Source of the DNA: Tsukamurella sp. TY48
GTDB taxonomy: Bacteria; Actinomycetota; Actinomycetes; Mycobacteriales; Mycobacteriaceae
Reading direction: 5' to 3'
DNA: 64,000 nucleotides
Assembly (NCBI RefSeq): GCF_019656655.1
Contig: NZ_BPMV01000001.1
Span: 124,001 to 188,000 of the forward strand
Part shown: positions 48,350-58,503 of the stretch, one piece after another
Layout of the letters: each line of letters begins with the position of its first letter
How positions within the stretch are numbered: position 1 is the stretch's first letter
Notes under the pieces: generated by a model
The model's database searches: none
Seen by the model: only the letters and a program-made list of their open reading frames with translations
Told to the model about the DNA's origin: nothing
Made by a program: the position numbers and the translations under genes

Positions 48350-50326
48350 ATGACCGGTCCGCGTCCCCGTCTGAAGTCCGCTGCGGCGGCCGTCTTCGCG
48401 GTGCCACTGGTGATCGCCGGCTGCGGCTCGTCCGGCTCGGGCGGATCCGCCTCGTCGTCGGTCGCCGTGGCTGCCGAGGGCTGCGCCGCCACCGGAGCCC
48501 AGGGCACGATGTTCACCCCATCGGCCACGGCCTCGCCCACCGGCCCGAAGGACATCAGCACCACGCCGGAGGGCGCATCGGGGTACCGCTCCGGCCTCCC
48601 GGTGACGTACACCAAGGATTACTCCGTGGCGACGGCGAATCCGATCGCCACCCGCGCCGCCTGCGATGTTCTCGCGGCGGGCGGCACCGCGGCGGATGCC
48701 CTCGTCACCGCGCAGACGGTGCTCGGCCTGGTGGAGCCGCAGTCCTCCGGCATCGCGGGCGGTGCCTTCCTGCTGTACTACGACGCCAAGTCGAAGAAGG
48801 TGCAGGCCTACGACGGTCGCGAGACCGCACCGGCCAGCGCCACCGAGAACTACCTGCGATGGGTGTCCCCCGAGGATCCGACCGCACCCAAGCCCGACGC
48901 ACGCTCGTCGGGCCGCGCGATCGGTGTTCCCGGCGCCCTGCGACTGCTCGAGGCGGTCCAGGGTGAGCACGGCCAGAAGTCGTGGCGGGAGCTGTTCGAT
49001 CCGGCGGTGCGGATCGCCGACGACGGATTCGACATCAGCGACCGCCTGGCCGGCGCGATCGCCGACGAGGCGAAGAACTTCGCCAACGACGCCGATCTCA
49101 AGGGGTACCTCCTCGAACCCGACGGTGCGCCGAAGAAGGCCGGCACCAAGCTCGTCAATCCCGCGTACGCGAAGACCCTGGGCGCCATCGCCTCCGAGGG
49201 CGCCAAGGCCTTCTACACCGGCGCGATCGCCGAATCGATCGTCGAGTCCGTCAACGACACGACGAACGGTCGCACCGCCGGCACGATGACCCTGGAGGAC
49301 CTCGCGAACTACAAGGTTCAGGTCCGCGAGCCCGTGTGCACGCCGTACCGGGACCGCGAGCTGTGCGGTATGCCCGCACCGTCGTCGGGCGGCATCACCG
49401 TGGCGCAGGCGCTCGGCATCCTCAACTCCTTCGACCTGGCGGGGCTGGGCCCGGCGGCGCAGCAGGGCTCCGATCCCGGACCCGACGGGGGCCTGCCGAC
49501 GGCGAAGGCGATCCACCTGATCTCGGAGGCCGAGCGCCTCGCGTACGCCGACCGCGACAAGTACATCGCCGATCCCGCGTTCATCCCGTTGCCCGGCGGA
49601 TCACCCGCCGCGATGGTCGATCCCGCGTACCTGCAGGGCCGCGCGAAGCTCATCGACCCGAACAAGTCGATGGGGACGGCGAAGGCCGGCGATCTGCCCA
49701 CCGCGACCCCGGGAGTGACCACCACACCGGAGCACGGCACCAGCCACATCACGGTGCTCGACAAGTACGGCAACGTGGCATCGATGACCACCACCATCGA
49801 GTCCGCCTTCGGCTCGTACCACATGACCAACGGCTTCCTGCTCAACAACCAGCTCACCGACTTCTCCACGGAGCCCGTCGATTCCGCGGGCGCTCCGGTG
49901 GCGAACCGAGTGGAGGCGAACAAGCGGCCGCGCAGCTCGATGTCGCCCACGCTGCTCTTCGCCCGCGGCGCCGACGGCGGCCGCGGCGAGGTGATGGGCG
50001 CGCTCGGCTCCCCCGGCGGAGCGGTGATCATCCAGTACGTGATCAAGTCGATCATCGGCATCACCGACTGGAAGCTGAACCCGCAGCAGGCGGTGTCCAT
50101 GGCCAATTTCGGTGCCGCGAACTCGCCGAAGACGAATCTGGGCACCGAGCACCCGGCCGTATCCGGTCCGGCGGGCGCGAAGGTCGCGGACGAGCTGCGC
50201 GGGCTCGGACATCAGCTCAACATGGTGCCGCAGGTCTCCGGACTGTCGGCCATCGTCAAACAGGACGGTGTGTATGCGGGCGGGGTGGACCCGCGGCGCG
50301 AGGGCATCGTGCTCGGCGGGGGCTAG
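48350..50326 (+). CDS. ggt: Gamma-glutamyltransferase, lipoprotein
   Basis: 658 residues. A lipobox (V-I-A-G-C25) marks it as an exported lipoprotein. The proenzyme cuts itself before T464 (E-H-G-T-S-H-I), which becomes the catalytic nucleophile; R and S contacts R-P-R-S-S-M-S-P-T lie downstream. It would hydrolyse gamma-glutamyl compounds outside the membrane; mycothiol producers lack glutathione, so imported or host glutathione is a possible substrate. ATG 48350 has a Shine-Dalgarno (ggaggc); a TTG at 48317 is rejected. Confidence 0.93.
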   Translation: MTGPRPRLKSAAAAVFAVPLVIAGCGSSGSGGSASSSVAVAAEGCAATGAQGTMFTPSATASPTGPKDISTTPEGASGYRSGLPVTYTKDYSVATANPIATRAACDVLAAGGTAADALVTAQTVLGLVEPQSSGIAGGAFLLYYDAKSKKVQAYDGRETAPASATENYLRWVSPEDPTAPKPDARSSGRAIGVPGALRLLEAVQGEHGQKSWRELFDPAVRIADDGFDISDRLAGAIADEAKNFANDADLKGYLLEPDGAPKKAGTKLVNPAYAKTLGAIASEGAKAFYTGAIAESIVESVNDTTNGRTAGTMTLEDLANYKVQVREPVCTPYRDRELCGMPAPSSGGITVAQALGILNSFDLAGLGPAAQQGSDPGPDGGLPTAKAIHLISEAERLAYADRDKYIADPAFIPLPGGSPAAMVDPAYLQGRAKLIDPNKSMGTAKAGDLPTATPGVTTTPEHGTSHITVLDKYGNVASMTTTIESAFGSYHMTNGFLLNNQLTDFSTEPVDSAGAPVANRVEANKRPRSSMSPTLLFARGADGGRGEVMGALGSPGGAVIIQYVIKSIIGITDWKLNPQQAVSMANFGAANSPKTNLGTEHPAVSGPAGAKVADELRGLGHQLNMVPQVSGLSAIVKQDGVYAGGVDPRREGIVLGGG

Positions 50327-50392
50327 CGCTCTCCGCGTCGGTGCCTGGCCGACACCAAGTGACTCATAAGCATCGACTCCTACCTTCGGGGC

Positions 50393-50971
50393 ATGGGTAT
50401 GAAGTGCAGCTTCCTCGTCGCGTCGACATCCGATCCCGCGGCCCAGCTCAAGGCACTACCGCAGCTGGACATCGCGGCCTCGGACGCCTTGGCCACGAAG
50501 ATCCTGGGCAAGCGTTCCTGGGGTCGTTCCCGCCGGGCGCACCGTTCGGGTGATCTGGCCAACGATGTGTACCCGCGGTTCGACGAGGTCGCCGTCGGCG
50601 TCTACGGCGACGTGACGATCGTCGCCTATGAAGACGCCGCCGACTGGGTCTCCTCGGCGGTGCCGGCATGGGGCGCGCCCCTGCTCGAGCGCGGCGATGT
50701 GGATGTCTTCATCCTGCACTCGGTCGTGGACATGGGGGTGTTCACGTTCTGGCGCAATCGGGAGGTGATCCGGTCCTTCGGTGGGGCCGAACAGGAGGTG
50801 ATCGTCGACGACGGTGCGCGGCTGCCCTTCGAACAGCACGTGGTCGAGGACGACACCTTCGAGTGGGTCACCGAGCTCGCGATCCTCGATCGCCTGGGCT
50901 ACTGCTACGAGGGACCGCGCACCCCTGACGCGATCGATCCCGCGACCGTGCCGCTGCTGGTGTACCGCTGA
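50393..50971 (+). CDS. DUF6928-like hypothetical protein
   Basis: 192 residues, soluble. It begins M-G-M-K-C-S-F-L-V-A and has L-H-S-V-V-D-M-G-V-F-T-F-W and R-S-F-G-G, a pattern I recall from the actinobacterial family now called DUF6928; the assignment is from memory. No function is known. TACCTT (50381-50386) lies six bases before the ATG, so a leaderless mRNA is likely. It converges on the ArsB-type permease gene. Confidence 0.7.
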   Translation: MGMKCSFLVASTSDPAAQLKALPQLDIAASDALATKILGKRSWGRSRRAHRSGDLANDVYPRFDEVAVGVYGDVTIVAYEDAADWVSSAVPAWGAPLLERGDVDVFILHSVVDMGVFTFWRNREVIRSFGGAEQEVIVDDGARLPFEQHVVEDDTFEWVTELAILDRLGYCYEGPRTPDAIDPATVPLLVYR

Positions 50972-50974
50972 CGA

Positions 50975-52042
50975 TCACAGGACGAGTACCGCGACCACGG
51001 TGGCCGGGACCGCGAGGACGAGGCCCTCGGCGGCGAACCTGCGGGCGGAGACGTGCACACCCGCCCGTGCGCAGCGCTGCCGCCACAGGAGCGTGGCCAG
51101 CGATGCCCACAGTGTGACGATCGGAGCGACACCCACGCCGATCAGGAGCGCCATCAGCCGCACCGGCTCCCCTGTCGCTGCCGGCTCCAGCGCCAGGTAC
51201 GCGGGCAGGTTGTTGACGGTGTTGGCGCCGAGGGCGCCCGTTCCGGCGAGCCGCAGCAGGTCCGACGGTGCGGTGCCCGTGCCCGCAACGTGGCGCAGCA
51301 CGTCCTCCAGGCCGACAGCGAGGGCGAGCTGCACCGCGGCGAACACCGCGGCCAGGATCACCACCATGCGCCAGGGCACTTCGATGCGGCGGAGGCGATC
51401 CGGCGCCCGCACCGCGAGGGCTACCAGGAGGATCACGGCTGCGGCCACGGCGGCGTAGGCCGGTGGCACGCCGAGCGCGAAGGCCGGGCCGAGCGCGAGG
51501 CAGACGAGCGCCGCGGTCCGGAACAGGACCGGGTCCGCGGGAGCAGCGAACTCGGGGATCGCGTACCGGCCCCGCAGATCCCGCCGATGCAGCAGCCAGA
51601 GGACCGCCACGGTCACGGCGATCGCCGCGAGCGCGGGACGCCAGGACAGCGCCAGATAGGCGTGCACTCCTCCGGGCAGGTGGTAGACGGCGAGCAGGTT
51701 GGTGAGGTTCGACACCGGGAGCAGTAGAGACGCCGTGTTCGCCAGCCACACGGTGGTCATCGCGAAGGGCAGCGGCGCGATGTCCAGTCGCTTCGCCATC
51801 GCGAGCGCCACAGGGGTCAGGAGCACCGCCGTGGTGTCGAGGCTGAGGGTGATGGTGGCCAGGCACGCCGCAGCGACCACCCACAGCCACATCAGCGCGA
51901 CCCTCCCCCGCCCCAGCCGGGCGGCCAGCGTTCCCGCGGCCTCGAAGACACCTGCGGTCTCGGCGATCTCGGCGACCACGGTGATCGCCAGCAGGAACAC
52001 CAGGACGGGCGCGACCTGCGCCACGACGTCGGAGACGTTCAC
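50975..52042 (-). CDS. ArsB/NhaD-type anion permease
   Basis: 355 residues with about ten hydrophobic segments. The two inverted halves each carry ion-transporter motifs: [11 protein letters not shown] and the later [11 protein letters not shown], as in the arsenite/ion transporter superfamily. It is shorter than ArsB (about 430). GTG 52042 overlaps the uvrC stop by four bases. No arsenic genes are nearby, so the substrate is open. Confidence 0.85.
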   Translation of the reverse strand: MNVSDVVAQVAPVLVFLLAITVVAEIAETAGVFEAAGTLAARLGRGRVALMWLWVVAAACLATITLSLDTTAVLLTPVALAMAKRLDIAPLPFAMTTVWLANTASLLLPVSNLTNLLAVYHLPGGVHAYLALSWRPALAAIAVTVAVLWLLHRRDLRGRYAIPEFAAPADPVLFRTAALVCLALGPAFALGVPPAYAAVAAAVILLVALAVRAPDRLRRIEVPWRMVVILAAVFAAVQLALAVGLEDVLRHVAGTGTAPSDLLRLAGTGALGANTVNNLPAYLALEPAATGEPVRLMALLIGVGVAPIVTLWASLATLLWRQRCARAGVHVSARRFAAEGLVLAVPATVVAVLVL

Positions 52043-54105
52043 GCGCCGTCGTCGACGCGCAGCGCGTCGAGCACCGTGCGGGCCGTGGTGAGCCCGATCC
52101 CGGGAACCTCGGTGATCTCCTCCAGGCTCGCGGTCCGGAGCTTGGCCACGGAACCGAAGTGCCGGATCAGCGCCGTCTTGCGGGTGTCGCCCAGCCCGGG
52201 GATCGAATCCAGTGCGCTGCTGGTCATCCGCTTCGACCGCTTGCTGCGATGGAAGGAGATCGCGAATCGGTGGGCCTCGTCGCGCACCCGCTGCAGCAGG
52301 AACAGCGCGTCGGAGCTGCGGGGCAGGATCACCGGATCGTCGTCGCCGGGTACCCACACCTCTTCGAGCCGCTTCGCGAGACCGACCACGGCGACATCGG
52401 TCACGCCCAGTTCGTCGAGAACGGCCTGGGCGGCGGCGGCCTGCGGCGGCCCACCGTCGACCACGTAGAGGTTCGGCGGATACGCGAAGCGCCGCGGGCG
52501 GCCGGTCTGCGGGTCGATCGCGGCTTCCGGAGCCAGGTCGCCACCGTTGTCCGCGGCGGCAGTACCGCCCCCGCTGTCTGCAGCGAGGCCGCCTTCGTTG
52601 CCACCGGCGGCGAGATCGCTGCCCGTGTCGGAGGCGGCGACATCGGCTGCGTGCTGGTGCACGTCGGCGCGGTGCCGGAGGAACCGGCGGCGGGTGACCT
52701 CGGCGATCGAGGCCACGTCGTCGCTGTGACCGTCGCCCGCGGCCTCCTTGATCGAGTAGTGCCGGTAGTCGGACTTCTTCGCCAGGCCGTCCTCGAAGAC
52801 CACGAGCGAAGCGACCACATCGGAGCCCTGGATGTGGCTGATGTCCACACACTCGATGCGCAGCGGTGCCTCGTCCAGATCGAGCGCGTCCTGCAGGCCC
52901 TGCAGCGCCGCGGACCGCGCGGTCAGATCGCCGGACCGCTTGAGCTTGTGCTGGTGCAGTGCCTCGGCGGCGTTGCGCTCCACCGTCTCCATCAGGGTGC
53001 GCTTATCGCCGCGCTGCGGGATGCGCAGGGAGACACGCGATCCGCGCAGCTCGGTGAGGAGCTCCTGCACCTCGTCGGCGTCGTCCGGCAGGACCGGCAC
53101 CAGGACCTCGCGCGGGACGGGGTTGACCGCACCGTCGCCCGATTGCTTCGCCCGGTCGGCCTCCTCGCCGTAGAACTGGGCCAGGAACTGTTCGACGAGT
53201 TCGGCGTTCTCGTTGCCCTCCGCATCGCCCGGCTTCTCGACCACCCAGCCGCGCTGGCCGCGCACGCGCCCGCCGCGCACGTGGAAGATCTGCACGGCGG
53301 CTTCGAGATCGTCGGTGGCGAAGGCGATGACATCGGCGTCGGTACCGTCGCCGAGCACCACGGCCTGCTTCTCGACGGCCTTGCGGAGCGCGGAGACGTC
53401 GTCACGAAGGCGGGCGGCGCGCTCGAAGTCGAGGTCCTCCGAGGCGGCCAACATGTCGTTCTCGAGCTGTTTGATGAGGTTGTCGGTCTTCCCGGCGAGG
53501 AAGTCGCAGAAGTCCTCGACGATCTGCCGGTGCTCGGCGGCGGTGACGCGGCCGACGCACGGCGCGGAGCACTTGTCGATGTAGCCGAGGAGGCAGGGGC
53601 GGCCCATCTGATTGTGCCGCCTGAAGACCCCCGCCGAGCAGGTGCGGGCCGGGAAGACCCGCAACAACAGGTCGAGGGTCTCGCGGATGGCCCAGGCGTG
53701 GCTGTACGGCCCGAAGTAGCGCACGCCCTTCTTCCGCGGACCGCGGTAGACGGACAGGCGCGGGTATTCCTCGTTGAGGGTGACCGCGAGCATCGGGTAG
53801 GTCTTGTCGTCCCGGTAGCGGACGTTGAACTGGGGGTCGAACTCCTTGATCCAGTTGTATTCGAGTTGGAGGGCCTCGACCTCGGTGCTCACCACGGTCC
53901 ACTCGACCGAGGCCGCGGTGGTCACCATCTGATAGGTGCGCGGGTGCAGGCCGTAGACATCGGCGAAGTACGAGTTGAGGCGGCTGCGCAAGGACTTGGC
54001 CTTGCCCACGTAGATCACGCGGCCGTGCTTGTCCCGGAACTTGTACACACCGGGCTGGGTGGGGATCGTCCCCGGTGCGGGACGGTAACTCTGCGGGTCG
54101 GCCAC
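52039..54105 (-). CDS. uvrC: Excinuclease ABC subunit C
   Basis: 688 residues. The GIY-YIG nuclease (G-V-Y-K-F-R-D-K then I-Y-V-G-K-A-K-S-L near 17-40), a UVR motif, the RNase H-like second nuclease (V-D-I-S-H and V-V-D-G-G) and a C-terminal HhH pair (I-P-G-L-G, V-P-G-I-G) are present. UvrC makes both cuts in nucleotide excision repair. An alanine/glycine-rich insert of about 45 residues splits the RNase H-like domain. GTG 54105 has TACGCT six bases upstream (leaderless). Orthologue of Rv1420. Confidence 0.95.
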   Translation of the reverse strand: MADPQSYRPAPGTIPTQPGVYKFRDKHGRVIYVGKAKSLRSRLNSYFADVYGLHPRTYQMVTTAASVEWTVVSTEVEALQLEYNWIKEFDPQFNVRYRDDKTYPMLAVTLNEEYPRLSVYRGPRKKGVRYFGPYSHAWAIRETLDLLLRVFPARTCSAGVFRRHNQMGRPCLLGYIDKCSAPCVGRVTAAEHRQIVEDFCDFLAGKTDNLIKQLENDMLAASEDLDFERAARLRDDVSALRKAVEKQAVVLGDGTDADVIAFATDDLEAAVQIFHVRGGRVRGQRGWVVEKPGDAEGNENAELVEQFLAQFYGEEADRAKQSGDGAVNPVPREVLVPVLPDDADEVQELLTELRGSRVSLRIPQRGDKRTLMETVERNAAEALHQHKLKRSGDLTARSAALQGLQDALDLDEAPLRIECVDISHIQGSDVVASLVVFEDGLAKKSDYRHYSIKEAAGDGHSDDVASIAEVTRRRFLRHRADVHQHAADVAASDTGSDLAAGGNEGGLAADSGGGTAAADNGGDLAPEAAIDPQTGRPRRFAYPPNLYVVDGGPPQAAAAQAVLDELGVTDVAVVGLAKRLEEVWVPGDDDPVILPRSSDALFLLQRVRDEAHRFAISFHRSKRSKRMTSSALDSIPGLGDTRKTALIRHFGSVAKLRTASLEEITEVPGIGLTTARTVLDALRVDDGA

Positions 54106-54151
54106 CCGTCCAGCGTAGGACGGGTGGCCGACAGTTTCGGTCGCGGGCGGG

Positions 54152-54481
54152 TCAGCCGACGGGAATCCAGGCCGGTCCGAGCCAGAATCCCCAGTGGTTC
54201 TTCTTCGCATCCCAGATCGGCGTGCGCCAGGCGCTCTGGTGGAAGACGGGGCCGGGCCGCCAGTTCGGGTTGCCGCCGTTGTTCTGCGGCATAGCCCGCG
54301 CCGGGACCTGGCCGGGCCTCGGCTGGGCCGCGGCGTTCGCTGCGGGCTTACCGGGTTGGGTGACGCCCACGCCCGGTTGACTGGGCGCGGCGGATGCCAT
54401 GCCAGCGGCGACGGAGCCGGCGCCGCCGATCACCGTGACGCCGAGGAGGGTGGAACCGATCATCTTCTTCATCGTGGTCAT
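54152..54481 (-). CDS. Small secreted tryptophan-rich protein
   Basis: 109 residues: signal peptide (about 1-32, ending A-S-A-A-P), a proline/alanine/glutamine-rich linker, then a C-terminal stretch with six tryptophans ([24 protein letters not shown]). No family is recognised. It lies upstream of uvrC in the same direction, 46 bases before the uvrC start. Confidence 0.75.
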   Translation of the reverse strand: MTTMKKMIGSTLLGVTVIGGAGSVAAGMASAAPSQPGVGVTQPGKPAANAAAQPRPGQVPARAMPQNNGGNPNWRPGPVFHQSAWRTPIWDAKKNHWGFWLGPAWIPVG

Positions 54482-54546
54482 GGGACTCAGCCTGTCCGGC
54501 GCTGCTGGACACAGGCCCCGGGCGACCTGAGGATCGGCTGGACGCG

Positions 54547-56208
54547 TCAGTCGGTGAGCACGTCGAGGTCGCCGTCGGCGTGCTGGGCGCGCAGCACCTT
54601 CTTGTCGAACTTGCCCACCGAGGTCTTGGGAACTTCCGTGATGAACGACCAGTTGTCCGGGATCTGCCACTTGGCGAACTTGCCGGCGAGGTGCTCGCGG
54701 AGCTCGGCCACCGTCACCGTCGCGCCCGGTTGGAGGACGACGGCCACGAGGGGACGTTCGTCCCACTTGGGGTCGGGCACACCGATCGCGACGGCCTCGA
54801 GCACGGACGGGTGCGCCATCACCTCGTTCTCCAGCTCGACGGAGCTGATCCATTCGCCGCCGGACTTGATCACGTCCTTCGAGCGGTCCACCAGGGTCAC
54901 GTAGCCGTCGGCGGAGAGCTTGCCGATGTCGCCGGTGCGGAGCCAGCCGTTCTCGAACTTCTCGGGTCCCACGGGATCGGCGCCCTCGGGGCTGTAGTAC
55001 CGGCCCGTGACCCAGGGGCCGCGCACCTGGACCTCGCCGAGCGACTCACCGTCGTTCGGGACCGGTTCGCCGAGCTCGTCGACGAGGCGGCCCTCGACAC
55101 CGGGAAGGAAGCGGCCCTGCGTGTTCCGGTACTTCCAGGCGTCGTCGCCGGTGACGCCCACGGGCGGCCAGGCGATCGAGGCGAGCGGCGAGGTCTCGGT
55201 CATGCCCCACGCCTGCACCATCTGCACGCCGTAGGTGTCCTGGAGTTCCTTCGCCAGGCTGAGCGGCACCGCGGAACCGCCGCAGGCGATGTGGCGAAGG
55301 TGGCTAATGTCCTGCGGGTGCGAGGCGAGGTGGTTGACGATGCCGATCCACACCGCGGGCACCGCCGCGGAGATGGTGGGCTTCTCCTCGGCGAGTAGGC
55401 GCGCCATCGGCTCGGGTTGCAGGTACCGGTCGGGCAGGATCAGCGAGGCGCCGGACATGAGCGCACCGAAGGGCGTTCCCCAGCTCATGGCGTGGAACAT
55501 CGGCACGATGGGCAGCACGGTGTCGGTGGCACCCATACCGAGTCCGTAGGTGGCGCACACCGTGGTGGAGTGCAGCCAGATGCTGCGGTGGCTGTACATG
55601 ACGCCCTTGGGGTCCCCGGTGGTGCCGGAGGTGTAACAGGCTGCGGCGGCGGCGCGTTCGTCGATGTCCGGCCAGTCGTAGCTATCGGCCTGGGCGGCGA
55701 GCAGGTCGCGGTAGGCGTGCACCTGGACACCCGCCGGAGCCTCGATCGCGCCGGTGTCTCCGTCGACCACGATGATGTGCTCGATCGTGGCCATACCGCC
55801 GAGTGCGGTGTTGAGCTGCGGGATCAGGCTGCCGTCGGTGATGATCACCCGGTCTTCCGCGTGGTTGGCGATGTAGGTGATCTGATTCGGGAACAACCGG
55901 ATGTTCACGGTGTGCAGCACCGCGCCCATGGCGGGGATCGCGACGTAGGCGGTCATGTGCTCGTTGTTGTTCCATTGGAAGGTGCCCACCCGGTCGCCCG
56001 GCCGCACGCCGAGGGCGGCCAGCGCGTTCGCGAGCCGCGCCGCCTCCCGGCCGAGCTCGCCGAAGCTCATCCGGGTGGTCTTCTCCGGGGTCCAGGTGGC
56101 CACCTCGGAGGTGTCCGCGTACCAGGTGGTGGCGTGTCTGAGCAGCGTCGCCAGCGACAGCTGCTCGTCTTGCATGGTGGACATCAGGGGCAGGATCCGC
56201 TCGGCCAT
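54547..56208 (-). CDS. Fatty-acyl-CoA ligase (FadD-like)
   Basis: 553 residues of the ANL superfamily. The AMP-binding P-loop Y-T-S-G-T-T-G-D-P-K-G, G-M-T-E-T-S-P, Y-x-T-G-D and the C-terminal lysine region S-V-G-K-F-D-K-K are present, so the enzyme should make acyl-CoA from a fatty acid and ATP. It resembles medium-chain ligases. ATG 56208 is chosen; in-frame ATGs at 56226 and 56184 are alternatives, with no good ribosome-binding site at any. Confidence 0.9.
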   Translation of the reverse strand: MAERILPLMSTMQDEQLSLATLLRHATTWYADTSEVATWTPEKTTRMSFGELGREAARLANALAALGVRPGDRVGTFQWNNNEHMTAYVAIPAMGAVLHTVNIRLFPNQITYIANHAEDRVIITDGSLIPQLNTALGGMATIEHIIVVDGDTGAIEAPAGVQVHAYRDLLAAQADSYDWPDIDERAAAAACYTSGTTGDPKGVMYSHRSIWLHSTTVCATYGLGMGATDTVLPIVPMFHAMSWGTPFGALMSGASLILPDRYLQPEPMARLLAEEKPTISAAVPAVWIGIVNHLASHPQDISHLRHIACGGSAVPLSLAKELQDTYGVQMVQAWGMTETSPLASIAWPPVGVTGDDAWKYRNTQGRFLPGVEGRLVDELGEPVPNDGESLGEVQVRGPWVTGRYYSPEGADPVGPEKFENGWLRTGDIGKLSADGYVTLVDRSKDVIKSGGEWISSVELENEVMAHPSVLEAVAIGVPDPKWDERPLVAVVLQPGATVTVAELREHLAGKFAKWQIPDNWSFITEVPKTSVGKFDKKVLRAQHADGDLDVLTD

Positions 56209-56253
56209 GCGACATGCGTACCGCATGCCCGACGGTCCGCGGCCCGGTTTCGC

Positions 56254-57213
56254 TCAGCTCGCCGAATGCGCCCCCGGATCGGAGGTCTCGTCTGTCGTCG
56301 GCGTGACGGTTTGCTTGATGTGTTCGAGGATGTCGACGATGCCGGCAACCTGGCCTTGCTCCGGGAATGTCAGGTCAGGTCCGGAAGTGGGACCATCGCT
56401 GTAGGGATCTTCCCATAACCGCTCAGGTTCGACGATGCCGTTCGCGGACAGCTCGTCGATGATCATGTTGACGAATCGAACCTGTTCCACCGAGAAGGCG
56501 GTTTCGTCGAGGAATTCCCCGAATGCCTCGATGGCGGCGCCACGATCCAAGCCGACCAGGGATCGGATGAATAAGGCGAGGCCGCCAGTGCGGTCCTTGA
56601 TCCACGCGAGGTCGTCATCGCTGCTCCCGGACTCGATCAACATGGATTCGAGGGCGTCGAGGTCTGCCGGGGTCAGTTGCTTGTTGCGGCGCAGCCGCTG
56701 CAACGCGACATTGTCCGCGTGCTCGCGGAGATACGCGGAAGTCTTGGCTTTGAACCGCTCGAAGTCGGTTCCGGGGGTGGTGCCGGGAAGGTCGATGATC
56801 TTGCCAACGACGCCCTCGTCTTGAAAGGACGTGTACATCGGGTCGTGCTTGGACGGCTCGATCAGTCGAGCGAGCGAGCGGAGTCGAACCCTCGCGTGCT
56901 CCAGCATTGCGACGGTCACATCGACCCACCATTCGTCGCCCGCGACCGCTTCGATGAGTTCTGCCTGCTCCTGCACCACCGGAATGTTCAGTTTGCTGAG
57001 CAGAGTCGCCGCGATCGATTGCACCGCCTCGCGCACACGGTCTGCCTTCGTCGCATCGTGTTCGAGTTGTGCGAGCTGGCCACGCAACATGAGCAGGTCG
57101 AAGCGCTTGGCCTTCTCGTCCGTGTCGATGGCGGAAGAGGGCAGCCCGGCGAGTTGAAGCACGTCTTCGACGACCTGCGGCGTGAGTTCGTTCCACGATT
57201 GCCTGTCGGAGTA
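56254..57213 (-). pseudogene. hsdR: hsdR C-terminal part, cut off by an IS3-family element
   Basis: This reading frame (320 codons with the stop) is the C-terminal domain of a type I restriction endonuclease R subunit, matching the helical EcoEI/EcoR124-type tail with R-F-D-L-L-M-L-R-G-Q-L and Q-V-R-F-V-N-M-I-I-D-E-L. It has no start of its own near 57213. Joined to the frame at 58501-60936 across the IS, with one GTA copy removed, it continues in frame as ...V-E-K-Y then S-D-R-Q-S-W-N-E-L-T. Confidence 0.92.
57211..57213. repeat. Target-site duplication, left copy (GTA)
   Basis: GTA directly before the IS left end matches GTA at 58501-58503 directly after the right end. Three bases is the usual duplication size for IS3-family elements. 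Confidence 0.8.
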
Positions 57214-57239
57214 GGGTCTGCTGAAGGTTTCGTTGTCAC
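57214..57239 (+). repeat. IS left inverted repeat
   Basis: Starts GGGTCTGCTGAAGGT and ends GTTGTCAC; pairs with 58475-58500 with two mismatches near the middle. Confidence 0.85.
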
Positions 57240-57255
57240 TTCAGCTCAGTGATTG

Positions 57256-58131
57256 TTAGGCCGCGTTGGCGGCTGTGTAGATCATCTCAAATTCGATGGG
57301 TGTGAGCTTGCCGAGTGTGCGTTGTCGCCGGCGGCGGTGGTAGGTCCGTTCGATCCAGACGACGATTGCCGTCCGCAGTTCCTGGCGGGTGGTCCACTGC
57401 TGGCGGTCGAGGACGTTCTTCTGCAGCAGCGAGAAGAACGATTCCATCGCTGCGTTGTCCCCGGCGGAGCCGACCCTGCCCATCGAACCGCTGAGCTGAA
57501 ACCTGTTGAGCTGCTCGGTGAACCGGCGTGATCGGAACTGGCTACCTCGATCCGAGTGCACTACGCATCCGGCAACCGCGGCAGGGCCACCGCGCCGGGT
57601 CACGGCGCTGTTGATGGCGTTGACCGCGATGCGGGTCTTCATCCGTTCGTCGATCGAGTATCCGACGATCCGATTCGCATAGACGTCTTTGACCGCGCAC
57701 AGATACAACTTGCCCTCGCGGGTGTGGTGCTCTGTGATATCAGTGAGCCACAAACGGTTCGGGGCCTCAGCGGAGAACTCGCGTTCTACCAGGTCGTCAT
57801 GGACCGGCGGTCCGGGACGTTTGCCGCTGCCGCGCCGGCGGCTGTGCGCGGAGAACAGACCAGCTTGTGAGCACAGCCGCCACACTCGCCGCTCCGACAC
57901 ACTGTGACCGGCAGCGACGAGTTCGTCGGCGATGAACCGATACCCGAACTCCGGATCATCACGATGGACATCGACCGCAGCATTAGTCACCACCGCATCA
58001 TCGACATCACGGTCACAGACTGGAACAGCGCTCCAGGCATAGAAGGCTTGGCGGGAGAACTTCAGAACCCGGCAGGTCACCGCGACGGCAATCCCGTCAG
58101 CGGCCAGCTCGCGGACCAGCGGGAACATCAT
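57256..58131 (-). CDS. IS3-family transposase OrfB
   Basis: 291 residues with an N-terminal HTH_21-type region and an rve integrase core. The catalytic triad is D in W-L-T-D-I-T-E, D in V-V-H-S-D-R-G-S-Q-F and E in A-A-M-E-S-F-F-S, with 35 residues between the last two, the DD(35)E of IS3. It is in the same frame as OrfA, separated by one TGA and 13 further codons, rather than shifted by -1. The ATG-ATG at 58126-58131 is the first start. Confidence 0.93.
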   Translation of the reverse strand: MMFPLVRELAADGIAVAVTCRVLKFSRQAFYAWSAVPVCDRDVDDAVVTNAAVDVHRDDPEFGYRFIADELVAAGHSVSERRVWRLCSQAGLFSAHSRRRGSGKRPGPPVHDDLVEREFSAEAPNRLWLTDITEHHTREGKLYLCAVKDVYANRIVGYSIDERMKTRIAVNAINSAVTRRGGPAAVAGCVVHSDRGSQFRSRRFTEQLNRFQLSGSMGRVGSAGDNAAMESFFSLLQKNVLDRQQWTTRQELRTAIVVWIERTYHRRRRQRTLGKLTPIEFEMIYTAANAA

Positions 58132-58170
58132 TTTGGGGACGAACCGAGCTTCAGATTCGCCTGCGACAAA

Positions 58171-58428
58171 TCACGCCGCCGCCCGCCGAAGGACTTCATT
58201 CTCCTGCTCCAACAGCCGGATCCGCCGCCGCGCTTCCCGCAGCTCCTTCGCCTCGTCCCGGCTCACACCGGGACGAACACCGTCATCGACATCGTCTTGC
58301 CGCAGCCACCGCCGCAAACACGACTCCGCGATCCCGAAATCCTCCGCTACCTGTTTGAGCGAGACCTGCCCCGACCTGGCCACGCGGACCACATCAGCAC
58401 GGAACTCCTCTGGATACGCCTTCGGCAT
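58171..58428 (-). CDS. IS3-family OrfA
   Basis: 85 residues. A helix-turn-helix (V-S-L-K-Q-V-A-E-D-F-G-I-A-E-S-C-L-R-R-W) for end recognition is followed by a leucine-zipper-like coiled coil (L-R-E-A-R-R-R-I-R-L-L-E-Q-E-N-E-V-L). It ends at a TGA in frame with OrfB. Confidence 0.93.
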   Translation of the reverse strand: MPKAYPEEFRADVVRVARSGQVSLKQVAEDFGIAESCLRRWLRQDDVDDGVRPGVSRDEAKELREARRRIRLLEQENEVLRRAAA

Positions 58429-58474
58429 GGTCGATCATCCTTCCAGCAACAGTCCGCAGACCGCTACAGATCAG

Positions 58475-58500
58475 GTGACAACTAGACCTTCAGCAGACCC
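58475..58500 (-). repeat. IS right inverted repeat
   Basis: Reverse complement starts GGGTCTGCTGAAGGT and ends GTTGTCAC, matching the left end at 57214-57239. Confidence 0.85.
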
Positions 58501-58503
58501 GTA
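58501..58503. repeat. Target-site duplication, right copy (GTA)
   Basis: Direct repeat of 57211-57213; together they mark the insertion point inside a TAC codon of hsdR (minus strand). Confidence 0.8.

Larger units (their letters stand above)
57214..58500 (-). mobile_element. IS3-family insertion sequence, 1287 bp
   Basis: Ends are 26-bp imperfect inverted repeats (24 matches): left GGGTCTGCTGAAGGT..GTTGTCAC and its counterpart at 58475-58500. It carries orfA (58171-58428) and orfB (57256-58131) with a DD(35)E transposase, and is flanked by a GTA duplication. It sits inside hsdR. Its base composition resembles the host. The ends begin GG rather than the common TG of IS3 elements; the direct GTA flanks decide the boundary. 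Confidence 0.92.

Noticed and set aside
57214-58500. IS ends beginning at TGCTGAAGG, the common TG form
   Set aside because: With that boundary the flanks GGGTC and GACCC are inverted, not direct; moving the ends out by five bases gives a direct GTA duplication and restores the hsdR frame.
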